Program-made: the position numbers and the translations under genes
Notes under the pieces: generated by a model
Database searches by the model: none
The model's input: the letters and a program-made list of their open reading frames with translations, nothing else
What the model was told of the DNA's origin: nothing
Source: Patescibacteria group bacterium
GTDB lineage: Bacteria; Patescibacteriota; Microgenomatia; UBA12405
Assembly (NCBI GenBank): GCA_018902845.1
Contig: JAHIPV010000022.1
Span: forward strand, 1-58,195
Direction: 5' to 3'
DNA: 58,195 nt
Shown here: positions 8,453 to 17,893 of the stretch, piece after piece
How the letters are laid out: each line of letters begins with the position of its first letter
Position numbering within the stretch: the first letter of the stretch is position 1

Positions 8453-8716
8453 ATGAAAGCGATAAGGATAGGTGCCAGTCAGGCTAGAAACGATTTTTTT
8501 AATATGTTGTTGGCTGTAAGAGAGGGACAGGTTTTTGATATAACTTATAAAGATGAAGTGGTAGCCGTGGTAAAAAAAAAGAAAAAGAAACAGTTTGATT
8601 GGGGAAAGTATAAGAAGAATTTAAAGAAATGGGATAAAATTTTAGCTAAATCTGATTGGAGTGATTTAGAGCAAGTTAGAAAGGACTTTAATAAAAAGAG
8701 GTTTCCAGAATGGTAA
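8453..8716 (+). CDS. Phd/YefM-like antitoxin (VapB role)
   Basis: MKAIRIGASQARNDFFNMLLAVREGQVFDITYKDEVVAVV; overlaps downstream PIN gene. Confidence 0.7.
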   Translation: MKAIRIGASQARNDFFNMLLAVREGQVFDITYKDEVVAVVKKKKKKQFDWGKYKKNLKKWDKILAKSDWSDLEQVRKDFNKKRFPEW

Positions 8717-9093
8717 AAGTTGTTTTAGATACGTCAGTTTTGATCGAAGAGATAAGAAAAGGAAGTGTGTTTTTGGCAAGATTGGCAACATTGGCTGAAA
8801 ATGAAAAGATATTTTTATATGTTCCGGTAATTGTGATTAGTGAACTGTGGGCAGGCGAGTCGATGAACAGTGTGATTAATAAAAGAACTGTTATACAAAA
8901 AATAAAACCTTTTAAAAGGATTGAAATTGATGAAAAGATTGCTAAAAAAACTGGTGAGTTAATTCGATGTGGACAATGCAAAGGTTTTGACGCTTTGATT
9001 GCGGCGTGTTGTATTGAGAATAAGGCAAAATTAGCTACTTTAAATATTAAGGATTTTGAGAAAGTTAAAGAGCTTAAAATATGGAAGAGTTAG
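8710..9093 (+). CDS. PIN-domain toxin (VapC-like)
   Basis: VVLDTSVLIEEIRKG ... ISELWAGE ... GFDALIAACC ... LATLNIKDF. Confidence 0.85.
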   Translation: MVKVVLDTSVLIEEIRKGSVFLARLATLAENEKIFLYVPVIVISELWAGESMNSVINKRTVIQKIKPFKRIEIDEKIAKKTGELIRCGQCKGFDALIAACCIENKAKLATLNIKDFEKVKELKIWKS

Positions 9094-9143
9094 ATAACTA
9101 GATAACTAGAAAGAAAGAAGATTTGGGTAAGGTAGAATAGGTT

Positions 9144-9653
9144 GTGGTAAAAAAGATTTCTAAGCAGGTATTAGAAGGGCTGGGAAGTATCGGAAATGAG
9201 TTGGGAGAGCAGTTAAAAGGAGAAGTAAAAAAAGCTGTTGGTGTTGATGAGAAAAAAGATAAAAATAGTGATGGTGGCAGTGGTATTGATTTGTTTCCTG
9301 ATTTAGTAGAGATGAGTAAAGGTGAAATGAATGAAAAACAGGTGGAGGATGAGATGAAAAAAAGGCAAGAAATGGCAGAATTGAGGCAGGCGATGGGATT
9401 AGGGCGTGATGTGGAGAAAGAAATGGAAGAGGTTAGAAGAAAAAGAGAAAATGAAGAGGAAGATGAGAGAAGGCGTGAAGAAGAGTTAAAGGAGAGAAAA
9501 AAACGAGAGAGAGCTGAGCAAATGACGGTAGTTGATGATGAAACACCACAACATAAGAAAAGGAAAAAACGTGGTGGTGCATTTGCTAGGGGTAAGAAGC
9601 CAAGTGCAGAGGAAATGACGGCGACAGGGGAGTTTAGCAAGAAGGGGGAGTGA
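9144..9653 (+). CDS. Charged coiled-coil hypothetical protein
   Basis: GTG start; long K/E/R-rich stretch; precedes cysS. Confidence 0.55.
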   Translation: MVKKISKQVLEGLGSIGNELGEQLKGEVKKAVGVDEKKDKNSDGGSGIDLFPDLVEMSKGEMNEKQVEDEMKKRQEMAELRQAMGLGRDVEKEMEEVRRKRENEEEDERRREEELKERKKRERAEQMTVVDDETPQHKKRKKRGGAFARGKKPSAEEMTATGEFSKKGE

Positions 9654-9677
9654 GGAATTTTGGGATATAATAGGATT

Positions 9678-11084
9678 ATGAAGATGAGGGTTTATAATAC
9701 GGCCAGTAGAAGGAAAGAAGAATTAAGGACCATAAGAAAGGGGAAGGTTGGGATTTATAGTTGTGGACCGACTGTTTATTGGGATCAGCACATTGGCAAT
9801 ATGTATGCTTTTTTGAGTTGGGATGTGTTGAATTGGGTGTTGAAGTACATTGGCTATGAAACAAAATGGGTAATGAATATTACCGATGTAGGGCATTTGA
9901 CTTCTGATAATGATACGGGGGAAGACAAAATGGAAAAGGGAGCAAAAAGAGAAGGACTAACAGTGTGGGAGATTGCCAAAAAGTACGAGAAGCAGTTTAT
10001 GGAGAGCTTGGAATTATTGAATATAGAGAAACCAGATGTATTTTGTAGAGCTACGGAACATATAGAAGAACAAATTAGATTGGCCAAACGAATCGAAAAA
10101 AATGGTTTTTCTTATAAAACAAAAACTGGGTTAGTGTTTGATACGGAAAAATTTAAAGATTATGCCAAGTTTGCCAACTTGAAACTTGAAAAATTAGATA
10201 TGGGTAACAGGGTTGAAGTTGATAAGGGAAAGAAGCATGAGTGGGATTTTTTGCTTTGGGTAACCAACCAACCTGATCATATTATGAAATGGGATAGTCC
10301 GTGGGGACAGGGGTTTCCTGGTTGGCATATTGAGTGTACGGCTATGTCGACGAAATATTTAGGTGAGCTTTTTGATATTCATACCGGTGGAATGGAGCAT
10401 ATTCCGGTTCATCACACTAACGAAATTGCTCAAGGTTATGGTGCTTTTGGAAAAATGACTGCTAATTATTGGATGCATAATGCTTGGTTGAGTTTAAAAA
10501 AAGGGAAAATGAGCAAATCTGGTGGTGGTGGATATACGGTACAAGATTTGGTTAAACAAGGTTTTGATCTCTTGGCATTAAGATATTTGGTTTTGATGAG
10601 TCATTACAGAAAAGGATTGATTTTTTCTATTGAATCATTAAAAGCCGCAAAGAATGGTTTAGAAAAGTTGAGAGATTTTGTTAAAAAATCGAAAGTTGAA
10701 AGCAGGAAAGTGAAAAGTAGGGCAAAAATAAAAATAAATGAAAAATATAAAAAGTTATTTATAGAGAAACTGAGCGATGATTTGGCTATGCCAGAGGCAA
10801 TGGCTATAGTGTGGAAGATGGTGAAGGATGAGAGTGTAAGTTTGGGTGATAGACTAGTGACTTTGATGGATTTTGATAGGGTTTTGGGATTGAATTTGGT
10901 TTCTGTAGGAGAAAGAGGTATTGAGAGTGTGCCTGAAGAGATAAAAAAAATGATTAAAGACAGAGAGGAGTTTAGATTGGCGCAAAACTGGAAAGAGGCA
11001 GATAGATTAAGAGATTTAATTAAGAAAAAAGGTTTTGTGGTTGAAGATGCGGGTGAAAAGTATAGAATTAAAAGAGTTGGTTAA
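9678..11084 (+). CDS. cysS: Cysteine--tRNA ligase
   Basis: YSCGPTVYWDQHIGNMYAF, GFPGWHIECTAMS, KMSKSGGGGYTVQDL. Confidence 0.95.
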   Translation: MKMRVYNTASRRKEELRTIRKGKVGIYSCGPTVYWDQHIGNMYAFLSWDVLNWVLKYIGYETKWVMNITDVGHLTSDNDTGEDKMEKGAKREGLTVWEIAKKYEKQFMESLELLNIEKPDVFCRATEHIEEQIRLAKRIEKNGFSYKTKTGLVFDTEKFKDYAKFANLKLEKLDMGNRVEVDKGKKHEWDFLLWVTNQPDHIMKWDSPWGQGFPGWHIECTAMSTKYLGELFDIHTGGMEHIPVHHTNEIAQGYGAFGKMTANYWMHNAWLSLKKGKMSKSGGGGYTVQDLVKQGFDLLALRYLVLMSHYRKGLIFSIESLKAAKNGLEKLRDFVKKSKVESRKVKSRAKIKINEKYKKLFIEKLSDDLAMPEAMAIVWKMVKDESVSLGDRLVTLMDFDRVLGLNLVSVGERGIESVPEEIKKMIKDREEFRLAQNWKEADRLRDLIKKKGFVVEDAGEKYRIKRVG

Positions 11085-11197
11085 TTTTACTTGTGGAAAA
11101 AGTTAAAAGATTTGGTAGAATATAAAAGTTAATTAAAAAAAATATTAAAAAGAAATTGTTGAATTGGAAAGTAAATTCCGAAGAACTTAATTAGTTT

Positions 11198-11494
11198 ATG
11201 GCAAAAGAAAAGTGGACATATCGATTGATTTTTGAACTTGATCCCAGTTTTAAAACAGAGGATTGTGAGAGTGTTTTTGACGGGATTAAGTTTTTTGGTA
11301 AAGGATTTGGTATTACTTTTGATAAACCCGAAAGTATGGGTACAAAAGAACTGGCCTACGAAATAAACGGTTTTAATAGGGCCGGGTTTTGGGTTATGCG
11401 ATTTTTGTTGGACAAAAAAAAGAGTTTTGATGCATTTAACGTTTTTTTAAACAGAGAGAAGAAAATTATTCGTTATTTAATTTTAAAAATTTAA
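11198..11494 (+). CDS. rpsF: Ribosomal protein bS6
   Basis: Size, YRLIFELDPSF..., KELAYEINGFNRAGFWVMRFLLD; followed by ssb and rpsR. Confidence 0.75.
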   Translation: MAKEKWTYRLIFELDPSFKTEDCESVFDGIKFFGKGFGITFDKPESMGTKELAYEINGFNRAGFWVMRFLLDKKKSFDAFNVFLNREKKIIRYLILKI

Positions 11495-11507
11495 AGGAAA
11501 TAAAAAG

Positions 11508-12053
11508 ATGGCTAGCAGATGTCTAAATAGAGTAATGTTAATTGGTAACTTAACCAGGGATCCAGAGTTGAGATATACACCTGGAGGAATGGCAGTTGTT
11601 TCTTTTGGTTTGGCAACTAATCGAAGTTGGACTACAAAACAAGGTGAAAAAAAGGAAGATGCCCAATTTCATCGGATTGTTGCTTGGAATAAATTAGCAG
11701 AATTGTGTTCTCAGTTGCTTGCAAAAGGGACTAGAGTTTTTGTAGCTGGCAGATTGCAATATCGAGAATGGACAAATCAGGAAGGAGAAAGGAAACAAGT
11801 GTCGGAGATTATTATTGATGATATGATTTTGTTGACATCCAAGAATAATTCTCAAAAAGCTCAATTTGGTGATAGTTTTTCCCCAGTAGACGATGTTACT
11901 TCTGGACAGGTTGAGGACATAGTTATTCCCGATGATCTTGGTAACATCGATGATGTTTCTATTGATGAGCCTAAAAACAAAGAGAAAGTTTCATCTGTTA
12001 AAGTTGGTAAAACCAAAAAAGAAACGGAAAGTAGTGAGGACATGCCGTTTTAA
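11508..12053 (+). CDS. ssb: Single-stranded DNA-binding protein
   Basis: LNRVMLIGNLTRDPELRYTPGGMAVVSFGLATNRSW; C-terminal EDMPF. Confidence 0.97.
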   Translation: MASRCLNRVMLIGNLTRDPELRYTPGGMAVVSFGLATNRSWTTKQGEKKEDAQFHRIVAWNKLAELCSQLLAKGTRVFVAGRLQYREWTNQEGERKQVSEIIIDDMILLTSKNNSQKAQFGDSFSPVDDVTSGQVEDIVIPDDLGNIDDVSIDEPKNKEKVSSVKVGKTKKETESSEDMPF

Positions 12054-12061
12054 TAAATATT

Positions 12062-12304
12062 ATGAGAAAAGTAAAAAAGAAAATTAGAAAAAGGGCACGA
12101 GCCAAAGAGTGTCCTTTTTGTAAGGACAAAAGTAAAATTAGTTGGGAGGAATATGAGTTATTGAAAGATTTTTTGTCGCCTAGGGCTAGAATTTTATCTA
12201 GAAGCATAACTGCGGTTTGTGCTAAACATCAAAAGCATTTGACTAGGGCGGTAAAGAGGGCGCGTCATTTAGCCTTATTGCCTTTTGTGGTGAAGTCGGA
12301 ATAA
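12062..12304 (+). CDS. rpsR: Ribosomal protein bS18
   Basis: CPFCKDKSKISWEEYELLKDFLSPRARILSRSITAVCAKHQKHLTRAVKRARHLALLPF. Confidence 0.93.
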   Translation: MRKVKKKIRKRARAKECPFCKDKSKISWEEYELLKDFLSPRARILSRSITAVCAKHQKHLTRAVKRARHLALLPFVVKSE

Positions 12305-12353
12305 GTAAAATTAAACGGGTAGTGTTTGCTGTAACTTGTTACAATTAATATTG

Positions 12354-13130
12354 ATGGGTAAAGAATTAGAATTAGATAAGGTTTTGGCAGAATGGTGTTT
12401 AAAATTTTCTGCTTCTGTTTATGAGCTTTTGGTAAAAAAAGGTGATATGGTTGACAGGGAAGATGTTTTGGCTAGATCTAAAAAGGTGGAATTGAGGGAG
12501 GTTTTGTCAGACGAATGGTTGTCCGGTTGGTTTGGTGGAGAAATTCGGAATGAATTGCTGGCGTTGAAAGGTAAAGAGATCAAAAAAGGTGAATTGTTGT
12601 TGAAAAAGGGAAAATTTTTCAAAAAGAGGTTACTGTCTCCGGTTGGTGGGGAACTGATGGATGTGGACGAGTTTTGTAATCTGAAAGTAAAAATTAAATT
12701 AGACGAAAAGAGTAAACTGTTATCACCGATTAAAGCTAGGGTTTCTAATGTGTCCGATGGGGAAATAACGTTGGAATTTGAAGCATGGGAACTTAAGGGT
12801 ATTTGTATTTTTTCCGGTAAAACATGGGGAAATATATCATTATTTTGTCTGGAAAAGACAAGGGATTTGGAAGAAGGTATGAATGGGGAAATTGTTTTTA
12901 CAAAATTTTTGGATCAGGCCTTTGTGACAAAGGCGGAAGTTTTGGGGATAAATGGGATTGTTTTGGTGGGTGATAGTGTAGCAACTGAAGCGGATCTTGA
13001 ATTTAGATTGCCTGTTTTAAAAATAACCGATTATTCTTTTAAAGGATTAAAATCGGTTTTAGATGAAAAAAAAAGATATAGAGTTTTACTTAATTCGGAG
13101 ACAAAAAGACTTTTGTTTGTTGTAGAATAG
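12354..13130 (+). CDS. Conserved hypothetical; repeated barrel-sandwich/biotinyl-like beta segments
   Basis: Segments such as VKKGDMVDREDVLARSKKVE and LLSPIKARVSNVSDGEITLEF resemble hybrid-motif hairpins; no firm family. Confidence 0.45.
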   Translation: MGKELELDKVLAEWCLKFSASVYELLVKKGDMVDREDVLARSKKVELREVLSDEWLSGWFGGEIRNELLALKGKEIKKGELLLKKGKFFKKRLLSPVGGELMDVDEFCNLKVKIKLDEKSKLLSPIKARVSNVSDGEITLEFEAWELKGICIFSGKTWGNISLFCLEKTRDLEEGMNGEIVFTKFLDQAFVTKAEVLGINGIVLVGDSVATEADLEFRLPVLKITDYSFKGLKSVLDEKKRYRVLLNSETKRLLFVVE

Positions 13131-13137
13131 AGGATTG

Positions 13138-14334
13138 ATGAAAAGAATAAGAAACATAGCCTTACTGTCTTTTTTGATGGTTTTTGTGTCTTGTGTCAGT
13201 TTTAAATTAGGACAAAGGAGTGTAGAAGTATTGGGAGAGGGAAATCCGATGGATTTGTCTTTGATGTGGAAGGTTAGAGGGAGACTTAAGGAAGATTATT
13301 TAGAAAAGGAAAACATTGATGATAAAAAAATGTCTTATGGAGCTATTTCTGGATTAGTTGATTCTTTGGACGATCCTTACACTGTGTTTTTGCCCCCGAG
13401 TGATAATAAAGCTAATAGGGAAAATTTGGCGGGTGAATTTGGCGGAGTTGGTATTTCTTTGGGTTATAAAGAGAAAACTTTGGCAGTGATAGCGCCGTTG
13501 GCTAAGACACCGGCCGATAAGGCTGGTTTAAGAGCGGGGGACTTGATTTTGAAAATTATTGACAAGAGGAAAAATATTGACAAGGACACGGTTGGGATTA
13601 GCTTAGACGAGGCGGTTGAACTGATTAGGGGTGAGATTGGTAGTGAAGTGGTGTTGAACATTTACAGAGAAGGTGAGGATAAGCCCTTTGATGTGGCCTT
13701 GAAGAGGGATAATATAGTAGTTTCTAGTGTTGAGCTTGAAATAAAAGAAAAAGATGGAAAAAAAATTGGGTGGATTAAGTTGTATAAGTTTACAGAGAGA
13801 CTTTACGAGGAGTGGGATGAAATTATGAAAGAATTGCTTGAAGTTAAGCAAAGAGGTGAGCTGGCTGGGATTGTGCTGGATTTGAGAAATAACCCTGGAG
13901 GTTTTTTGGAGGCTAGTGTGATGGTGGCATCTGATTTTTTGAAGGAAGGAGTGGTGGTTAAACAAGAGTCATCTGATGGTACGACTGATGTTTATAAGGT
14001 TGACAGATCAAAAGGAAGAATGTTGGATGATAAAATGGTTGTTTTGATAAATGGTGGTAGTGCTTCGGCGGCGGAGATTTTGGCCGGTTGTTTACAAGAG
14101 TACAAGAGGGCGAAACTTTTGGGAGAAAAAAGTTTTGGTAAAGGAACCGTTCAAAGACCAGATGAATTTGAGGATGGTAGTGGTTTACATATAACTATAG
14201 CCAAGTGGTTGCTTCCTGGGGGTAAAAATATCCATGGAGAAGGAGTAAGTCCCGATGCGGAAATAGAATGGAATTATGAAGATAATGATCCTGCTTATGA
14301 AAAGGTTTATGAATCATTATTAAATGATTCATAA
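13138..14334 (+). CDS. S41 family C-terminal processing peptidase with PDZ domain
   Basis: Signal peptide; GAISGLVDSLDDPYTVFLPP, GGVGISLG, LDLRNNPGGFLEASVMVASDFL, VVLINGGSASAAEILAGCLQEYKRAKLLGEKSFGKGTVQ. Confidence 0.93.
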   Translation: MKRIRNIALLSFLMVFVSCVSFKLGQRSVEVLGEGNPMDLSLMWKVRGRLKEDYLEKENIDDKKMSYGAISGLVDSLDDPYTVFLPPSDNKANRENLAGEFGGVGISLGYKEKTLAVIAPLAKTPADKAGLRAGDLILKIIDKRKNIDKDTVGISLDEAVELIRGEIGSEVVLNIYREGEDKPFDVALKRDNIVVSSVELEIKEKDGKKIGWIKLYKFTERLYEEWDEIMKELLEVKQRGELAGIVLDLRNNPGGFLEASVMVASDFLKEGVVVKQESSDGTTDVYKVDRSKGRMLDDKMVVLINGGSASAAEILAGCLQEYKRAKLLGEKSFGKGTVQRPDEFEDGSGLHITIAKWLLPGGKNIHGEGVSPDAEIEWNYEDNDPAYEKVYESLLNDS

Positions 14335-14411
14335 ACAATAACCAATAACCAATCACACAAATTACAAACAATTTGCAACTTTTTAATTTACAAACAAATC
14401 GCAAACAAGAA

Positions 14412-15584
14412 ATGAGGAAAAAAAGTAATAATAAATTTAAGGTTTTTTTGATTGGTGTAGGAGTAGGAGTAGTTTTGATGGGTTCTGTTGTTGGTGGTGC
14501 GGTTTTTGACAGAATTAATAGATTTGAATTTTTAGATAAGATTTTTGGAGAAAGAAGTATGGATGGTGGTTCGTTGACAATAATGGACCGGGAGATTGTA
14601 AAAGAAGAGTCGATAGTTACCAAGGTTGTTGAAAAGGTTGGACCTAGTGTTGTGACGGTTTCTATTAGTAGAACCAAGGCTTTGGATTTTTGGGGTGATT
14701 TTTTTGGGCTTTCACCAGAAGTGCCACAAAAGAAAGAGGAAAAAACCGAACAGGATATTGGAACCGGTTTTGTGATAGCACGGGAAGGATTAATTGTAAC
14801 TAATAAGCATGTAGTTTCGGAAATAGGTGCAGAGTATAAGGTAATTACTAGTGACGACGAGGTATTGAGTGTGAAAAATATTTACAGAGATCCTGTAACT
14901 GATTTGGCGATTTTAAAAGTTGACAAGAGTGATTTGGAGCCGGTTGAGATGGGAGATTCGGATAGACTTAAGGTAGGCCAAACTGTCATTGCAATTGGAA
15001 CTGCCTTGGGTGAATTCAGATCAACAGTAACGACTGGAGTGGTTTCTGGTCTTGGCAGGGGAATTGTGGCTGAATCGTCTTTTGAGGGTTCGGAAAAGCT
15101 TGATAATGTGATCCAGACTGATGCAGCCATTAATCCGGGTAATTCTGGCGGACCTTTACTCAATTCTTCTGGGCAAGTTATTGGAGTAAATGTAGCGGTG
15201 TCTCAAATGGCAGAAAATATTGGCTTTGCTTTGCCGATTAATCTTATTAAAGCTTCGGTGGATAATTTTAAAAGTACGGGAGAATTTGATAGGCCATATT
15301 TAGGGGTAGTTTATAGAGTAATTTCGAAAAAAGCTGCTTTGCTAAATGAGGTTCCGCAGGGGGTTTATGTACAAGAGGTGTTGGAAGGAAGTCCGGCTGA
15401 AAAAGGTGGAATTGAAGTTGAAGATATTATCGTTGAGATTGATGGCAAGAAATTAGACGATGAAGATGAAAAAACCAGCTTGGTTAATATTATAAATAGT
15501 AAAAAAATAGGTGATACTGTGAAGATAAAAGTATGGAGAGACGGGGAAGAGAGGATATTTGATGTGAAGTTGACAAAGAAATGA
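14412..15584 (+). CDS. Trypsin-like serine protease with PDZ domain (DegP/HtrA family)
   Basis: GTGFVIAREGLIVTNKHVV, DPVTDLAILKVD, QTDAAINPGNSGGPLLNSSGQVIGVN, PDZ. Confidence 0.95.
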   Translation: MRKKSNNKFKVFLIGVGVGVVLMGSVVGGAVFDRINRFEFLDKIFGERSMDGGSLTIMDREIVKEESIVTKVVEKVGPSVVTVSISRTKALDFWGDFFGLSPEVPQKKEEKTEQDIGTGFVIAREGLIVTNKHVVSEIGAEYKVITSDDEVLSVKNIYRDPVTDLAILKVDKSDLEPVEMGDSDRLKVGQTVIAIGTALGEFRSTVTTGVVSGLGRGIVAESSFEGSEKLDNVIQTDAAINPGNSGGPLLNSSGQVIGVNVAVSQMAENIGFALPINLIKASVDNFKSTGEFDRPYLGVVYRVISKKAALLNEVPQGVYVQEVLEGSPAEKGGIEVEDIIVEIDGKKLDDEDEKTSLVNIINSKKIGDTVKIKVWRDGEERIFDVKLTKK

Positions 15585-15594
15585 CAGATTGTAG

Positions 15595-16305
15595 TTAGTT
15601 TTTTGTGTCTAAAACGGTTAATTCGAGTAATAGGTCAGTGAGATCACCAGAAAGGATTTTTTCGAGATTAAAAGATTTATTGATTCGATGGTCTTTGACT
15701 TGGTTTCTGGCGTAGTTGTAGGTGCGGATTTTTTCGGCTCGCATAGCTTGACCAATACCTGATCTGGCAGAAGAAATTTTGCCTTGTTTTTTGTCTTCCT
15801 CAATTTGCCATAAACGGGTGGCTAGTAATTTTAGTGCAATTTCTCTGTTTTGTTGCTGAGAGCGTTCCTGGCGAACTGAAAAGGTGATTCCGGTTGGTTT
15901 ATGGGTGAGTCTTACTGCAGTTGATACTTTGTTGACATTTTGTCCTCCGGCACCACCGGCACGGCAAGCGGTGATCTCTACATCAGAAAGGTTTAATTTT
16001 ATGTCTTTGGAACTTACCATGGGGAGGACTGCTACTGTGGCGGTTGAAGTGTGGATACGGCCCCGTTTTTCTGTTGTTGGTATTCTTTGGACCCTGTGGG
16101 TACCGATTTCATGTTTAAGTTGGTTGAAGACATCAAAACCAGTTATCTTGATGATGTTTGTGTCAATTTGATTGATTTTCCAGCCGGTTTTGTTGGCATA
16201 ACGGGTGTATATTCTTATTAAATCTTGGGTCCAGATAGTGGCTTCGTCGCCTCCGGCGCCAGGACGAAATTCAAGAATGGCGATGTTAGTATCGATAGTA
16301 GGCAC
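15595..16305 (-). CDS. prfA: Peptide chain release factor 1, lacking the N-terminal domain 1
   Basis: [26 protein letters not shown] (PxT-type motif), [30 protein letters not shown] start with in-frame TAG only 30 nt upstream (16335-16333). Confidence 0.9.
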   Translation of the reverse strand: MPTIDTNIAILEFRPGAGGDEATIWTQDLIRIYTRYANKTGWKINQIDTNIIKITGFDVFNQLKHEIGTHRVQRIPTTEKRGRIHTSTATVAVLPMVSSKDIKLNLSDVEITACRAGGAGGQNVNKVSTAVRLTHKPTGITFSVRQERSQQQNREIALKLLATRLWQIEEDKKQGKISSARSGIGQAMRAEKIRTYNYARNQVKDHRINKSFNLEKILSGDLTDLLLELTVLDTKN

Positions 16306-16306
16306 G

Positions 16307-16525
16307 TTATTTTTTGTATTTTTTGCCTTTTTCTACTTTTTCTAGGAATTTTTCAATTCTTCCCTTGGTGTCAGCAAATGTTTGTTTTCCGGTAAAAAAC
16401 GGATGACAATTAGAGCATATTTCAACTTTGATTTCTTTTAAAGTTGAACCAGTGACAAATGTGTTGCCACAGGTGCAAGTTACCTTGCAGTCTGAATAAT
16501 ATTTTGGATGTATTCCTTGTTTCAT
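16307..16525 (-). CDS. rpmE: Ribosomal protein bL31
   Basis: [28 protein letters not shown]...[15 protein letters not shown]. Confidence 0.96.
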   Translation of the reverse strand: MKQGIHPKYYSDCKVTCTCGNTFVTGSTLKEIKVEICSNCHPFFTGKQTFADTKGRIEKFLEKVEKGKKYKK

Positions 16526-16568
16526 AAAGGGAATTATACCGCATTAGTTACTAATTATGCATTACTAA

Positions 16569-17816
16569 CTAAATTAATAGTTTTATTAGTTTTTCTTTTG
16601 AAATAGTTTGTTGAGTGCGGGTGTTGAGATTTTTGACAGTAACAGTATTGTTTTTGATTTCATCAGGACCGAGAATGGCAATATAAGGAATTCCCTTTTT
16701 ACCGGCGTATTTAATTTGTTTACTTAGTTTGTCTTGATAAGGATAGAGTAGAGTGGGGATTTTGCTCTTGCGTAAAAAATTAGCCAGGTTGACCGTTTTG
16801 GGTTCTAATTTTGGATCGAAATTGGCTACTAAGATTTTAGTGGTTGTAGTTGGTAGTTGAGGGAGAAGGTTTTGGTCTAATATACAATCAACTATGCGGT
16901 CTAATCCGATTGTGGTACCCACCGCTGGAATATTTGGTCCGCCTAATTGCGAAATTAAATTGTCATAACGACCACCGCCGGTAATGGAGCCTATGGTTGG
17001 TTTTTTTACATATGTTTCAAAAATTGGGCCAGTGTAGTAATCAAGGCCCCTGACCATGGTTGGATCAAAGATGTAAGCATTTTTTGGTATATCTAATTGG
17101 TTAAGTTTTTTGAAAACTAAATTTAGATATTGATCTGGTTTAGTGACGAGAAGTTGATTAAAGATTTTAATAATTTTAGATTTGTTTAAACCTTTTTTAA
17201 TGAGTTCTTCTGTTACTCTTTTTTTACCTAATTTTTGGAGTTTATCAAGAGATTGAAGTATTGGATTTTGGTCATTTTTGATATCGATTGAGTTGAGTAG
17301 TTGATATAAAACTTGACGGCTGTTGATGCGAATTGAGAATTTTTTGAAGTTAAGTTTTTGTAAGATATTGTAGATAATGGCGATTATCTCAGCATCGTTA
17401 ATAGGGGATTTTGGCCCGAAAATGTCTATATCGCATTGTTCAATTTCGCGATAACGACCAAGTTGGGGTTTTTCAGCTCGCCAGACCGGTTGGATTTGAT
17501 ATCGTTTGAATGGAAGAGTAATTTGGTTTTTGTAAATTGCCAAAACCTTTGAGACGGGGACTGTTAAGTCGTAGCGTAGGGCTATTTGGCGATCTCCTTT
17601 GTCTTTAAAGGTATAAACAAGTTTGTCAGTATTTTTTCCATATTTACCAAGCAGGGTAGAAGCGTATTCTAGTGTTGGGGTTTTTAGAGGTTCGAATCCA
17701 AAATCAGTAAAAACTTTTATAAATACACCCTTGACATAGTTTCTAACCAACATTTGTTGGGGCAAAAAATCCCGAAAACCTTTTAGATTTTGTAATTTTG
17801 TTTTTTTGTTTTTCAT
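16569..17816 (-). CDS. hisS: Histidine--tRNA ligase
   Basis: KGFRDFLPQQM, LRYDLTVPVSK, YQIQPVWRAEKPQLGRYREIEQCDIDIFG, RGLDYYTGPIFE, GGGRYDNL; ATG at 17816 (the longer ORF start reads into the tRNA). Confidence 0.95.
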   Translation of the reverse strand: MKNKKTKLQNLKGFRDFLPQQMLVRNYVKGVFIKVFTDFGFEPLKTPTLEYASTLLGKYGKNTDKLVYTFKDKGDRQIALRYDLTVPVSKVLAIYKNQITLPFKRYQIQPVWRAEKPQLGRYREIEQCDIDIFGPKSPINDAEIIAIIYNILQKLNFKKFSIRINSRQVLYQLLNSIDIKNDQNPILQSLDKLQKLGKKRVTEELIKKGLNKSKIIKIFNQLLVTKPDQYLNLVFKKLNQLDIPKNAYIFDPTMVRGLDYYTGPIFETYVKKPTIGSITGGGRYDNLISQLGGPNIPAVGTTIGLDRIVDCILDQNLLPQLPTTTTKILVANFDPKLEPKTVNLANFLRKSKIPTLLYPYQDKLSKQIKYAGKKGIPYIAILGPDEIKNNTVTVKNLNTRTQQTISKEKLIKLLI

Positions 17817-17893
17817 GGGGTGGTATACCGGAGTTGAACCGGCAACCTTTCGCTTCACAGGCGAATGCTCTAACCGATTGAGCTAATACCACC
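17816..17893 (-). tRNA. tRNA-His (anticodon GTG), G-1 and CCA encoded
   Basis: G GTGGTAT TA GCTC... TTCGC CTGTGAA GCGAA ... GCCGG TTCAACT CCGGT ATACCAC C CCA folds as cloverleaf. Confidence 0.93.

Noticed and set aside
9098-9640. Ser-rich 180-aa minus-strand ORF opposite the coiled-coil gene
   Set aside because: Antisense of a Lys/Glu-rich ORF; low-complexity Ser/Phe composition is expected from the complement.
16569-17858. hisS starting at 17858 as given by the ORF track
   Set aside because: The first 14 codons lie in the tRNA-His gene; ATG at 17816 gives a normal HisRS N-terminus.
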